A DNA stretch of 64,000 bases, from positions 789,966-853,965 of the forward strand of contig JANQOK010000016.1 in assembly GCA_028289645.1 (NCBI GenBank). The letters run 5' to 3'. A program made the position numbers and the translations under genes. Source of the DNA: Anderseniella sp. GTDB taxonomy: Bacteria; Pseudomonadota; Alphaproteobacteria; Rhizobiales; Aestuariivirgaceae. Of the stretch, positions 26,285 to 34,694 are shown in pieces. Position 1 is the stretch's first letter, and every line of letters begins with the position of its first letter. Under the pieces are notes generated by a model, which was not told the origin of the DNA, did no database searches, and worked only from the letters and a program-made list of their open reading frames with translations.

Positions 26285-27790
26285 ATGAAACGCCCGCGCA
26301 TTGCCGTTGCCGGTTTCCAGCACGAAACCAACACTTTCGCCCCGATACCAACCCCGTTCGAAACCTTCAAGGAGGGCGGCGCATGGCCGGCGATGAAGTT
26401 CGGATCGGAAGTCACCGAGACGCTGTCCGGCCTTAACCTGCCCATGGGCGGGTTTCTGGACGAGGCGGACGATTTCGATATCGTGCCGATCCTGTGGACC
26501 TTCGCCGAGCCGGGCGGCTACGTCACTGACGATGCCTTTGACCGCATCGCCGGCATGATTGTGGACGGCGTCAGGGATGCAGGCGACATAGACGGCGTCT
26601 ATCTCGACCTGCACGGCGCCATGGTCACCCAAACGCATGAAGACGGCGAGGCGGAACTGCTGCGCCGGATCAGGGAGGTTACGGGGCCGGAGCTGCCGAT
26701 TGCCGTCAGCCTCGACCTGCACGGCAACATGTCGCGCCACTTCTTCGAACGAGCCTCGTCGGTCGCCATCTATCGCACCTACCCGCATGTGGACATGGCC
26801 GACACCGGCGCGCGCGCGCGCAAGCTGCTGCGCGAGGAACTGGCCCGCGGCACCCCGTTCGCCAAGGCCTGGCGGCAGCTGGATTACATCATCCCCATCC
26901 AGGCGCAGTCGACGCGGCGCGAACCGGGCGGCAGGCTCTATGGCATGTTGCCGGGCCTGGCGTCGGACACCGTGAGTTCAGTGGATTTCGTTTTCGGCTT
27001 TCCGCCGGCAGATGTCGCCGACTGCGGCTGTTCGGTGTTCGCGTTCGGTACCGGCCAGCAGGCAGTGGATGATGCGGCGGATACGATGCTTCAGGCACTC
27101 GAGGCAGCCGAAGACGAACTGCACAACCCGCTGGTGCCTGCAACCGAGGCCGTGGCCAGAGCCAGCGAACTTGCCGGCACGGCCACGAAACCGGTGCTGA
27201 TCGCCGATGCCCAGGACAATCCGGGCGCCGGGGCGACCGGCGACACGACCGGGGTGCTGGCGGCGCTGGTGGACGGCGGAGCACAAGGCGCCATCATCGG
27301 AATGTTGTGGGATCCCGAGACCGCCGCAATCGCCCATCAGGCGGGCAAGGGGGCGGAGATCGATGTCGCCATCGGCGGCAAATTCCCACAATTGGGCACC
27401 GGACCGTTCATGGTCAGGGTCCGGGTTGACGTGTTGTCAGACGGGCAATTCACCTTCACCGGACCGATGTATGGCGGCGCGCACGCCCATCTCGGGCCGA
27501 TGGCGGCGCTGAAGGTGCTCGGCCGGGACTGCGATGTAACGGTCGTCGTCGGGTCGAACCGCACCCAGAATGCCGACCAGGCCATCTTCACCCACATGGG
27601 CATCGATCCAACCCGGCGAGATATCGTGGTGGTGAAAAGCGCGGTGCACTTCCTGGCCGACTATGAACCAATCGCAGAGACAGTGATCTTCGCGGAAAGC
27701 CCCGGCGCCAACCCGTGCCAGCTCGACCGGATTCCGTTCACCCGCCTGCGCAAAGGCGTCCGCCTGGGCCCCAACGGCCCGGCGTTTTGA
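26285..27790 (+). CDS. M81-family metallopeptidase (MlrC-like, DUF1485)
   Basis: This 501-residue protein opens with the family motif 'FQHETNTFAP' (residues 11-20). Zinc ligands can be placed at Asp144 and His146 in 'SLDLHGNMS' and at His168 in 'YPHVD'. The 22-residue spacing matches the D167/H169/H191 site of the microcystin-degrading MlrC. The C-terminal MlrC domain (about 300-495) includes 'DAQDNPGAGATGDTTGV'. Most family members are not microcystinases but cleave other small peptides. It follows the amidase gene by 6 bp and faces the Dpp-type importer, so it probably acts on the imported compound. Confidence 0.9.
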   Translation: MKRPRIAVAGFQHETNTFAPIPTPFETFKEGGAWPAMKFGSEVTETLSGLNLPMGGFLDEADDFDIVPILWTFAEPGGYVTDDAFDRIAGMIVDGVRDAGDIDGVYLDLHGAMVTQTHEDGEAELLRRIREVTGPELPIAVSLDLHGNMSRHFFERASSVAIYRTYPHVDMADTGARARKLLREELARGTPFAKAWRQLDYIIPIQAQSTRREPGGRLYGMLPGLASDTVSSVDFVFGFPPADVADCGCSVFAFGTGQQAVDDAADTMLQALEAAEDELHNPLVPATEAVARASELAGTATKPVLIADAQDNPGAGATGDTTGVLAALVDGGAQGAIIGMLWDPETAAIAHQAGKGAEIDVAIGGKFPQLGTGPFMVRVRVDVLSDGQFTFTGPMYGGAHAHLGPMAALKVLGRDCDVTVVVGSNRTQNADQAIFTHMGIDPTRRDIVVVKSAVHFLADYEPIAETVIFAESPGANPCQLDRIPFTRLRKGVRLGPNGPAF

Positions 27791-27892
27791 TGCAATCCTC
27801 ACGCTTGGCAACTGGCGCGCTCATGAAAAGCCTTCATTCAGCAGGCTATGTTGGGCGCACTGACAGATCTCGAAACGAACAGGAGCCACATT

Positions 27893-28438
27893 TTGATAAG
27901 TTCAGATCGCGTCGCCGCACGACTCATCGATGAAATTGAGCTCGCGTTTGCTGACACAATCTATCCGGGCGATAATGACCTGACCGGCTCATCCTACGGT
28001 GATGAGCCTATTGCGCTGGTCAACGACTTCCGGGGCAAGACAGACTGGAAGCAACTGGATCATGGGTTTCTCAATCAGGCTCCGGAGGGCTGGGGCACCG
28101 CACTATCGTTTTTCTCAGACAACGCCCTCCGCTTCTACCTTCCCGCTTACATGATTGCTGACATTCGTGGGGCCTTGGACGGCTGCAATGATCCGGCAGT
28201 ACGTCTGTGCTCTTCCTTAACCCCAGCAGGCGAGAAACAGAAAGTTGCCACGATGTGGGGTGGTGGCACGATGGGCGAACGCGCGCGTGCTTGTTTTGCA
28301 GAATTCAGCGCCATGCAGGTATCTGCCGTTGTGGCTTACCTGCAATGGAAGCTGGATGAGCAGGAAGGAAGCGACATGCTGATAGAGCAGGCACTTCAGA
28401 ACTACTGGCTGAAGCGTGCCGATGCATCATCTGGGTGA
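27893..28438 (+). CDS. DUF6714-like hypothetical protein
   Basis: This protein of about 181 residues contains 'IELAFADTIYPGDND', 'FRGKTDWKQLD' and 'ALSFFSDNALRFYLPAYMIADIRGAL', a pattern I recognise as DUF6714. That family consists of small cytoplasmic proteins often found among immunity-like genes. No catalytic motif is seen. A TTG start at 27893 with AGGAG 7 bp upstream was preferred over the ATG at 27848, which lacks a ribosome-binding site. It is downstream of the M81 gene but separated by about 100 bp, and probably transcribed alone. Function is unknown. Confidence 0.65.
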   Translation: MISSDRVAARLIDEIELAFADTIYPGDNDLTGSSYGDEPIALVNDFRGKTDWKQLDHGFLNQAPEGWGTALSFFSDNALRFYLPAYMIADIRGALDGCNDPAVRLCSSLTPAGEKQKVATMWGGGTMGERARACFAEFSAMQVSAVVAYLQWKLDEQEGSDMLIEQALQNYWLKRADASSG

Positions 28439-28496
28439 CGGCAGCGGTCGGGAATCATGGTGACAGTCTGCCAAGCGCACTGAGTCAATGCCGCCC

Positions 28497-29375
28497 CTAT
28501 GGCCGACCGCGCTCCCGAAGTTGCTGCAAACAGTCAAACACAGCGCGCCAGTACGGCGCTTCGGGCTCCAGCTTCCAGTTCAGCTTATGCACCGGAGACT
28601 GTTGCGACCGAATGAACTCGCACGCTTCGGCTTCACCGCCGGGCGCACGGTCGAGCCGTTGCAAGGTGTGCGGCACGCGTGCCGGAAACGGTTTTCCTTC
28701 AGTCCATATGCGGCCCGCTTCCCCGCCGCGCAGGACGATCGTGTTGAAGCAGTAATGGAACTGGAAATACGGATACACTTTGAGCAGATTTCTGGTTGTG
28801 GGTGCCACCCAGAGCCTGCTGCAGCGAACGTTCCTGGTCAGAAACGGCTTGAGAACCCGCCTGAACACATCTCCCCGCCGGGTATCCTGCAACGTATAAT
28901 GCGTGCCCGCAAACAGCTCGACAAATTCCGCTTCCAGGGCCGCCATCAATGCGTTTTCCGGCTCAGCCGCAATGAACCAGCTTGACCAAAGCCTGCCGCG
29001 ACCGGGATTGCGAAATGCAAAGAACCCGGTTGTGGTGTACTCGTTCAACCATGTCTCCAGTGGCTGCGAGCACACGACCGTTGAATCCGCCCATACGCCC
29101 CCGTGCGCCCGCAACAGGGATACGCGGATCAGGTTAGATCGCTTCTGTACGGTTATGTCCTTGCGCGAGAAATCAATTCGCTGCTCGAGATCGGTATGGC
29201 GGCTCAGGGTGTGCCGATCCAGGACCTGCAGGGTCCATCCCGGATTCCAGTACTCCCAGGACTTGAAGCAACGCTGAACCACCGGGGGCGCACTGTCCCG
29301 TCCCTGCTCCCAATAAGTCCAGATTGTCCTGGGCAAAGCCAATTGAAACTCTTCCTTGTCAGTGCGTTGGGCCAA
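28497..29375 (-). CDS. Capsular polysaccharide synthesis-type glycosyltransferase
   Basis: This 292-residue protein has 'PRTIWTYWEQGRDSAPPVV' at the N-terminus and 'KRSNLIRVSLLRAHGGVWADST'-type residues near 80-105. The latter is the GGxWxDxT variant of the DXD sugar-nucleotide site in the Caps_synth/Gly_transf_sug families. No membrane segment is visible. It probably transfers a sugar onto surface polysaccharide or glycan. Its start overlaps the end of the preceding family-2 glycosyltransferase by 17 bp, so the two form an operon. No wzx, wzy or other polysaccharide genes are nearby, so the target glycan is unclear. Confidence 0.82.
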   Translation of the reverse strand: MAQRTDKEEFQLALPRTIWTYWEQGRDSAPPVVQRCFKSWEYWNPGWTLQVLDRHTLSRHTDLEQRIDFSRKDITVQKRSNLIRVSLLRAHGGVWADSTVVCSQPLETWLNEYTTTGFFAFRNPGRGRLWSSWFIAAEPENALMAALEAEFVELFAGTHYTLQDTRRGDVFRRVLKPFLTRNVRCSRLWVAPTTRNLLKVYPYFQFHYCFNTIVLRGGEAGRIWTEGKPFPARVPHTLQRLDRAPGGEAEACEFIRSQQSPVHKLNWKLEPEAPYWRAVFDCLQQLRERGRP

Positions 29376-30309
29376 TGCGCGAATTATCTGGTGCCCTGAG
29401 ATCAGAGTCTGGCCCGGCGGCGGAGCGCGTTTTCCCGCCGCCTGAATATGCCCGGAACAGCTCTCCTGCGGTAAACCCGAGAAACGGTGACCTGCGGTTT
29501 TCGTTGAAGGCCCTGATCGCCATCCCGATGCGGAACTTCCTGATTTCTTTCGCGATCCGAAGCGACACGAAATACGGTATCAACTCGCGATAGTTGGATT
29601 TATAGCACGCATTGTGCTCGACCAGATCACCGAACGCTTCCACGCCGCCCACGCTGGTCCCGAGTGTGAGGGCGTCCGGACTGTTGTGCTTGATCCAGTC
29701 TATGCGATCGGACAGGACAACCGGTCCGGTCTTTGCCATCCGCAACAGAAAGTCCCGATCCTGCATGCGCCGCAATTGCGGATTGAATCCCCCGACATTT
29801 TTCACCGCATCGCGCCTGGCTGTTATCGACGTGCCTGCTATGTGCACTAGGCGCCACACCAGGGCGCGCTCAAACCTGCCGCCGTCAACGATGCCGGCAA
29901 CATTTACTTCAGCAGATGGGCCCTGTTGCCGATTGACCACATACGAACTCAGCATAATCGGCACGTCCGGGTTGGCACCTAAAACCGCCAGCACGTGCTC
30001 AAGACGGAAAGGCTCGTATTCATCATCGGAATCCAGGAAACCGAGGACGGGCGCGCGCGCTTCCTCAATACCCAGGTTCCTGGCCACGTTGGCACCGGAG
30101 CGGCGCGGCAGCTTGAAATACCGGATGCGCTCATCGCCATAGCCGGCAACCATGTCGCCGGTTGCATCGCTCGACCCGTCATCAACGATTATGTGCTCGT
30201 AATCCGTCAGCGACTGGCCGCGCACGCTGTCAATTGCCCGGGCCAGAACCTGCCGCCTGTTGTAGGTCGGCGTGATGACTGTAATCGACGGGTTCTTCAT
30301 GGGTGGCAT
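29359..30309 (-). CDS. Family 2 glycosyltransferase
   Basis: This 316-residue GT-A enzyme begins 'SITVITPTYNRRQVLARAIDSV' and continues with 'YEHIIVDDGSSDAT', 'GANVARNLGIEEARAPVLGFLDSDDE'-type motifs. The DxD metal/nucleotide site is 'LDSDDE', around residue 92. The C-terminal half, with 'RRMQDRDFLLRMAKTGPV', matches the acceptor-side ED/RxD stretch. It has no obvious transmembrane helix and so is a soluble or peripheral enzyme. It lies upstream of and overlaps the Caps_synth-type gene. The two form a short surface-glycan operon with unknown product. Confidence 0.88.
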   Translation of the reverse strand: MPPMKNPSITVITPTYNRRQVLARAIDSVRGQSLTDYEHIIVDDGSSDATGDMVAGYGDERIRYFKLPRRSGANVARNLGIEEARAPVLGFLDSDDEYEPFRLEHVLAVLGANPDVPIMLSSYVVNRQQGPSAEVNVAGIVDGGRFERALVWRLVHIAGTSITARRDAVKNVGGFNPQLRRMQDRDFLLRMAKTGPVVLSDRIDWIKHNSPDALTLGTSVGGVEAFGDLVEHNACYKSNYRELIPYFVSLRIAKEIRKFRIGMAIRAFNENRRSPFLGFTAGELFRAYSGGGKTRSAAGPDSDLRAPDNSRIGPTH

Positions 30310-30421
30310 TCAAGCTGTGATGTTGCATGGCCCAGGGTCATGACAATGGGTTTGGCAGCGCAGACACCGGGGTCCACCTGAGCCCATAAAACTGCCTTGG
30401 CCGCCTAAACGCAATGAGAGT

Positions 30422-31459
30422 CTAGCGCTGTAGCCTCACGGCCGAACCACGATCCTTGAGTTCGATTTCAACTTTCTGGCTGAACGGATCTGGCGGCATG
30501 CCGGTATCGCTCATCTCGACCAGGGTGCCGGCAGCGATACGGCCGATCCTGCGCGCCGGCATGCGGATTGTGGTCAGGCCAGGTTCCAGATGGGCCGAGC
30601 CCCTGAAGTCGCCGATACCGACAATCGAAACATCGTGCGGTATGCCAACGTTCTCGGCATAGCAGGCATAGCAGGCACCATGGGCGATGATGTCGTTTCC
30701 GCACACAATGGCCGTGGGTCGCCCGGGCGCCGACAGCAGATCTCGCACCAGCCGCTTGGCCTCGCCGATGTCATACGGGCACGAGATCAGCCGGTCCGGC
30801 GGGACCTTTATGCCAGCGCGGTGCAGTTCATCCATGACGCCGTGCATCCGGTCGCGCGCCCGGTCATTTGAGGCGACATCGGGAAACAGCAGTGCTATGT
30901 CGCGATGGCCGAGATCAAGCACGTGACGGATGACGGTGCGGGCGGCAGCCACATTGTCCGCACCGACGCAGGGGATGTCGGTGGCATCGCGATAATTCCA
31001 CACTGCAATGACCGGGATGTCGCGCTGCTCCAGCATGTTCATGGACACCGCGGCATGATCGAAACCGACCAGCGCTATGCCATCGATGCGCCGTTCCAGC
31101 AGCGAGCGCACTATGGCGACCTCCAGATCAAGGTCATAGCCGTGCGCGGCAATCAGCATGGTCCGGTCGAAATCGCGCAGGCGCGAAGAAAACGCCTCGA
31201 TAAGTTCGGCAAAAATCGCGTTGTCGATGGTCGGCACCACCAGGCCAAGGGTGCCGGAGAACCGGTTGTGCAAGGCGCCGGCCGCGCGATTGCGAATGTA
31301 ACCCAGTTCATCGGCGGCCTGTTCGATGCGCACCCGTGTTGGAGCGCGCACCATGTCCGGCTGGCTGAACGTGCGGGACACGGTGGCGATCGAGACCCCG
31401 GCCCGGGCTGCGACCTCGACTATCCCCGGCGCGCCTTTCCTGGATTTCGAGTACCTCAT
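30422..31459 (-). CDS. LacI-family transcriptional regulator
   Basis: This 345-residue repressor has an N-terminal LacI helix-turn-helix with 'IVEVAARAGVSIATVSRTFSQP' and the hinge 'NRAAGALHNRFSGTLGLVVP'. The periplasmic-binding-protein-like effector domain includes 'DIALLFPD' and 'AIVCGNDIIAHGA'. The start at 31459 was chosen because the in-frame ATG at 31507 would place the operator-like palindrome at 31481-31494 inside the gene. The gene is divergent from the TctABC transporter operon and is the natural regulator of it. The effector is probably the transported acid or its CoA ester. Confidence 0.9.
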   Translation of the reverse strand: MRYSKSRKGAPGIVEVAARAGVSIATVSRTFSQPDMVRAPTRVRIEQAADELGYIRNRAAGALHNRFSGTLGLVVPTIDNAIFAELIEAFSSRLRDFDRTMLIAAHGYDLDLEVAIVRSLLERRIDGIALVGFDHAAVSMNMLEQRDIPVIAVWNYRDATDIPCVGADNVAAARTVIRHVLDLGHRDIALLFPDVASNDRARDRMHGVMDELHRAGIKVPPDRLISCPYDIGEAKRLVRDLLSAPGRPTAIVCGNDIIAHGACYACYAENVGIPHDVSIVGIGDFRGSAHLEPGLTTIRMPARRIGRIAAGTLVEMSDTGMPPDPFSQKVEIELKDRGSAVRLQR

Positions 31460-31480
31460 GGAGCGGACACTAGCGCAAAA

Positions 31481-31494
31481 TGAAAACGTTTGCA
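31481..31494. promoter_or_regulatory. LacI/GalR-type operator
   Basis: TGAAAACGTTTGCA is a near-perfect 14-bp palindrome with the central CG typical of LacI-family sites. It lies between the divergent LacI gene and the tctA gene, about 22 bp before the chosen LacI start. Confidence 0.65.
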
Positions 31495-31592
31495 TTTTTG
31501 TTTTCATTAGCTAGCGTTTTGACAAGGGACAAGCCGAGAGCAACCGGCAACCGGCTCTCAAGGGCCGGAACAACAGGGAAGAAACAGGGCCG

Positions 31593-33116
31593 ATGGAGTT
31601 CCTGAACTATTTTGGCGGCGTGTTTGAACCGTGGGCGTTCATGTTGCTGCTCGGCGGCACCATCGGCGGCCTGATCCTGGGCGCGACGCCCGGGCTGTCA
31701 CCGACCATGGCCGTGGCCCTGCTGATCCCGTTCACCTTTCACATGTCAGCGACCCACGGACTGGTTCTGCTCGGCGCGGCCTATACCTCCACTGTTGCAG
31801 GCGGCGCGGTCAGCGCCATCCTGCTCAAGATACCGGGGGCTCCCGCCAACATCGCAACGGCACTTGACGGCAATGAAATGGCCAAGCGCGGCGAAGGCGC
31901 CCGGGCATTGCATATGTCGTTCCTGTCGTCCGGTGTTGGCGGGGTCATCGGTATTCTGCTGCTGATTTTTCTGACGCCGGTACTGGCGCAATGGGTATTG
32001 AAGATCCAGACGCCGCACGTGTTCTGGATCGCCATCCTGGGCGTGACGGTGATCGGTTCACTGGACTCCAAGTCGTTTGTCAAAGGCCTGCTGTCGGGTT
32101 GTATAGGTCTGTGGCTGTCGACAATCGGTTATGACGAGATCCAGGGCACCGAGCGGTTTATCTTCGCCGACGCGCTGAGCGGCGGCATCGGCATCATCCC
32201 GGCGCTGATCGGCCTGTTCGCGATTCCGCAGGTGCTCGACATGATGGCCAAGGGCCGGGTGGATTCGATGATCGAGGCGCTTGAGGTGCCACGGCAGAAA
32301 CTTGCCAAGTCCTTCAGCGAACTCACCCGCTACGTGCGGGCCTTGTCGATCGGCACTGTGGTCGGCTCCATCATCGGGCTGATTCCCGGTGTCGGCGGCC
32401 AGATTGCCGGCCTGGTTGCCTATGACCAGTCACGCAAGCTGTCACCGCAGCGGGAAAAATTCGGCACCGGCCATCCGGAAGGCGTGGTGGCAGCGGAATC
32501 CGCCAACAATGCCATGGTCGGCCCGTCACTGGTGCCGCTGCTGACGCTGTCCATACCCGGCAGCCCGACGGCGGCGGTACTGCTCGGCGGCCTGCTGATC
32601 AAGGAAATCTTTCCCGGCTCGGATATCTTCGACAACCACCCGGAGGTGGTGTGGACGTTCATCAACTCGATGCTGGTCGGCCAAGTCCTGATGGTGATCT
32701 TCGGCATCATGATCGCCGGCTGGGCGGCGAAAATCGCCCGGGCGCCGGCCCCGATCATGGCGGCCGGTGTACTGGTGCTGGCAGTGTTCGGATCCTACTC
32801 GGTCGGACAGTCGGTCGGTGACGTGCACATCATGCTGGCGCTCGGCATCGGCATGTACATCCTGGAGAAATTCGGTTTCTCCGCTGCCCCGCTGGTGCTC
32901 GGGCTGATCCTCGGCCCCATCGCCGGAGACAACTTCACCCAGGGCATGACGCTGGCCGCCGCGCAGGACGGGCCCTGGGTCTACTTCTTCACCGGCACCT
33001 TGAACATCTTCCTGATTTCTCTGGTCATCGCCTCGATTGCCTATTCGTTCTGGAACAACATGCTGGCAGGCGACAAGGCGCCGGCGGCAGAACCTGCCGG
33101 GAGGGACGCGAAATGA
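31593..33116 (+). CDS. tctA: Tripartite tricarboxylate transporter large permease (TctA family)
   Basis: This 507-residue membrane protein has about 12 hydrophobic segments. It carries the two TctA signatures: 'LGATPGLSPTMAVALLIPFT' near residues 29-48 and 'GLIPGVGGQIAGLVAYDQSRK' near 262-282. Each is a Gly-Pro-rich re-entrant loop. It forms the membrane core of a cation-coupled TTT system with TctB and the periplasmic TctC-type receptor. The first gene of the operon, it lies downstream of the LacI operator. The next gene overlaps its stop by 4 bp (ATGA). The gene set downstream suggests a carboxylate such as sulfoacetate, not citrate. Confidence 0.93.
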   Translation: MEFLNYFGGVFEPWAFMLLLGGTIGGLILGATPGLSPTMAVALLIPFTFHMSATHGLVLLGAAYTSTVAGGAVSAILLKIPGAPANIATALDGNEMAKRGEGARALHMSFLSSGVGGVIGILLLIFLTPVLAQWVLKIQTPHVFWIAILGVTVIGSLDSKSFVKGLLSGCIGLWLSTIGYDEIQGTERFIFADALSGGIGIIPALIGLFAIPQVLDMMAKGRVDSMIEALEVPRQKLAKSFSELTRYVRALSIGTVVGSIIGLIPGVGGQIAGLVAYDQSRKLSPQREKFGTGHPEGVVAAESANNAMVGPSLVPLLTLSIPGSPTAAVLLGGLLIKEIFPGSDIFDNHPEVVWTFINSMLVGQVLMVIFGIMIAGWAAKIARAPAPIMAAGVLVLAVFGSYSVGQSVGDVHIMLALGIGMYILEKFGFSAAPLVLGLILGPIAGDNFTQGMTLAAAQDGPWVYFFTGTLNIFLISLVIASIAYSFWNNMLAGDKAPAAEPAGRDAK

Positions 33117-33574
33117 CCTCGCACCGCCTGCAGCATATCGTACCCGGCCTGGCGGTTTTCGTGCTGGCCTCGATTGTCACCTGGCTGAGCTTTACTCAGG
33201 AGCCGGCGGACGCCTTCCTGTTCCCGCGCGTGATCTCGGTGGTGTTCATCGTCCTGGCCGCCTGGAACCTGATCCGCGCGGTGACCGGCATGTCGAAAGT
33301 CGGCCGGGGCATTCCCGTCGACACATTGAAAAACCTGGCCCCGGGCCTGACAGTGATGCTGCTGTTTGTGTTTTTCGGCGCCAAGCACCTCGGCTTCTAT
33401 CTCGGGTCCACACTCGCTTTTTTCGCCATCTACAGTTTTTACGACCCCGCTTCCTGGTCCAGCATCAAGGACTGGATCAAGCGGGTACTTGTGACGGCCG
33501 CCTTCATGGCGGTCATCTATGCCCTTTTCGCCATGGTCCTGCAGGTCCACACGCCAAGGGGAATCCTCTTTTGA
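33113..33574 (+). CDS. tctB: Tripartite tricarboxylate transporter small permease (TctB family)
   Basis: This 153-residue membrane protein has four hydrophobic segments (about 7-24, 38-58, 78-98 and 118-142). The N-terminal 'QEPADAFLFPRVISVVFIVLAAW' segment is the classic TctB 'FPxxxxxxLxxL' region. It is the small partner of TctA, with start and stop overlapping as ATGA. Its length matches the family. The gene precedes the receptor gene by 58 bp; the usual order in many TTT operons is C-B-A, so A-B-C here is an alternative arrangement. Confidence 0.9.
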   Translation: MTSHRLQHIVPGLAVFVLASIVTWLSFTQEPADAFLFPRVISVVFIVLAAWNLIRAVTGMSKVGRGIPVDTLKNLAPGLTVMLLFVFFGAKHLGFYLGSTLAFFAIYSFYDPASWSSIKDWIKRVLVTAAFMAVIYALFAMVLQVHTPRGILF

Positions 33575-33632
33575 TATGGGCTCAGACCATATCGATTGAT
33601 CAAACCAAGAAAGCTTCTGGGAGGAAGACACT

Positions 33633-34601
33633 ATGAAGAGACTTTTCAAGACTGCCGTTCTGGCGACCGCGGCCCTAGCGCTGGCGGCAACCGGATCATT
33701 CGCCGGTGAATATCCCGACCGGCCCATCGGCGTGGCCGTATCCTACGGTGCCGGCGGTGCCACCGACTTTCAGGCCCGTATCGTGACCATGGTGGCCGGC
33801 AACGAGGACATTCTCGGCCAGCCGATCTACATCCTGAACAAGCCGGGCGCCGGCGGCCGCAAGGGCTGGAACTGGTTTGCCACCGAAGCACCCGCAGACG
33901 GCTACACCATGTCGGCCTACAACATCCCGCACTTCATCGCGCAGTCGATCAAGGGTGGCGTGAAATACTCCACGGATTCGTTTGAGCCGATCGCCAACTG
34001 GGGCTCTGATCCGGCCGTTGTGGTTGTTGGCAAGGACAGCAAGTTCAACACCATGCAGGAGCTGATCGACCACGCCAAGGCCAACCCCGGCAAGACCACG
34101 ACCTCGGGTGCCGGCCTGTTCGTCGGCCATCACATTGCGGCCCTGCAGATTGAAAAGGCCTGCGAGTGCAAGCTGGCCTACGTGCCCACAAAGGGCGGCG
34201 GAGCAGCTGCCATGAAGGCAGTGATCGGCGGCGAAGTGCTGGCCGGCATCAACAACCTGTCGGATGCGTTCCGTGCCCGTGAAGCCGGCAACGTCAAGAT
34301 TCTGGCGGTTGCCGACCTTGAGCGCAACGACTTCATCAAGGACGTGCCGACACTGAAGGAAACCGGCCTCGATGTGGACAATTCATCGGTCAATTTCCGC
34401 GGCCTCATGGTGCCCAAGGGCACACCGCCGGAAGTGATCGACAAGCTGGCCAAGCAGGTGCCGATGATGTTCAGCCATGCCCGTGTCGCCAAGCGCATGA
34501 AGGCTGGCGGATCGCCGATGAAAATTATGAACCGGGAGGAAGTGCAGAAGATGTGGGCAGACCGTGAAGTGGTTCTGAAAGAACTGCTGAAGGGCCTGTA
34601 G
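33633..34601 (+). CDS. Tripartite tricarboxylate transporter substrate-binding protein (TctC/BUG family)
   Basis: This 322-residue periplasmic receptor has a clean signal peptide (residues 1-24, ending SFA-GE). BUG-family landmarks are 'YPDRPIGVAVSYGAGGATDFQARI' (ligand carboxylate loop), 'ILNKPGAGGRKGWNWFATEAPADGYT' and 'SGAGLFVGHHIAALQIEKA'. The last replaces the usual 'GxGSxxHL' loop, and a CxC pair ('ACECK') follows it, which is uncommon in the family. The start has GGGAGG upstream. A strong hairpin lies between it and the dehydrogenase gene. Its ligand is probably the acid activated by the downstream ligase/dehydrogenase pair. Confidence 0.9.
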   Translation: MKRLFKTAVLATAALALAATGSFAGEYPDRPIGVAVSYGAGGATDFQARIVTMVAGNEDILGQPIYILNKPGAGGRKGWNWFATEAPADGYTMSAYNIPHFIAQSIKGGVKYSTDSFEPIANWGSDPAVVVVGKDSKFNTMQELIDHAKANPGKTTTSGAGLFVGHHIAALQIEKACECKLAYVPTKGGGAAAMKAVIGGEVLAGINNLSDAFRAREAGNVKILAVADLERNDFIKDVPTLKETGLDVDNSSVNFRGLMVPKGTPPEVIDKLAKQVPMMFSHARVAKRMKAGGSPMKIMNREEVQKMWADREVVLKELLKGL

Positions 34602-34626
34602 CTGCAACTCGGCAACCACCACCTTT

Positions 34627-34652
34627 GGAGGCGGAGCAACCGCTCCGCCTCC
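34627..34652 (+). terminator. Hairpin after the TctC-type receptor gene
   Basis: An 11-bp perfect stem, GGAGGCGGAGC/GCTCCGCCTCC, has an AACC loop and no T-tract. It separates the transporter genes from the enzyme genes. It could be a leaky terminator or an mRNA-stabilising end. Confidence 0.65.
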
Positions 34653-34694
34653 AACCCGAAACACCATCATATTCGAACCCAGGACTGGAAGCCC

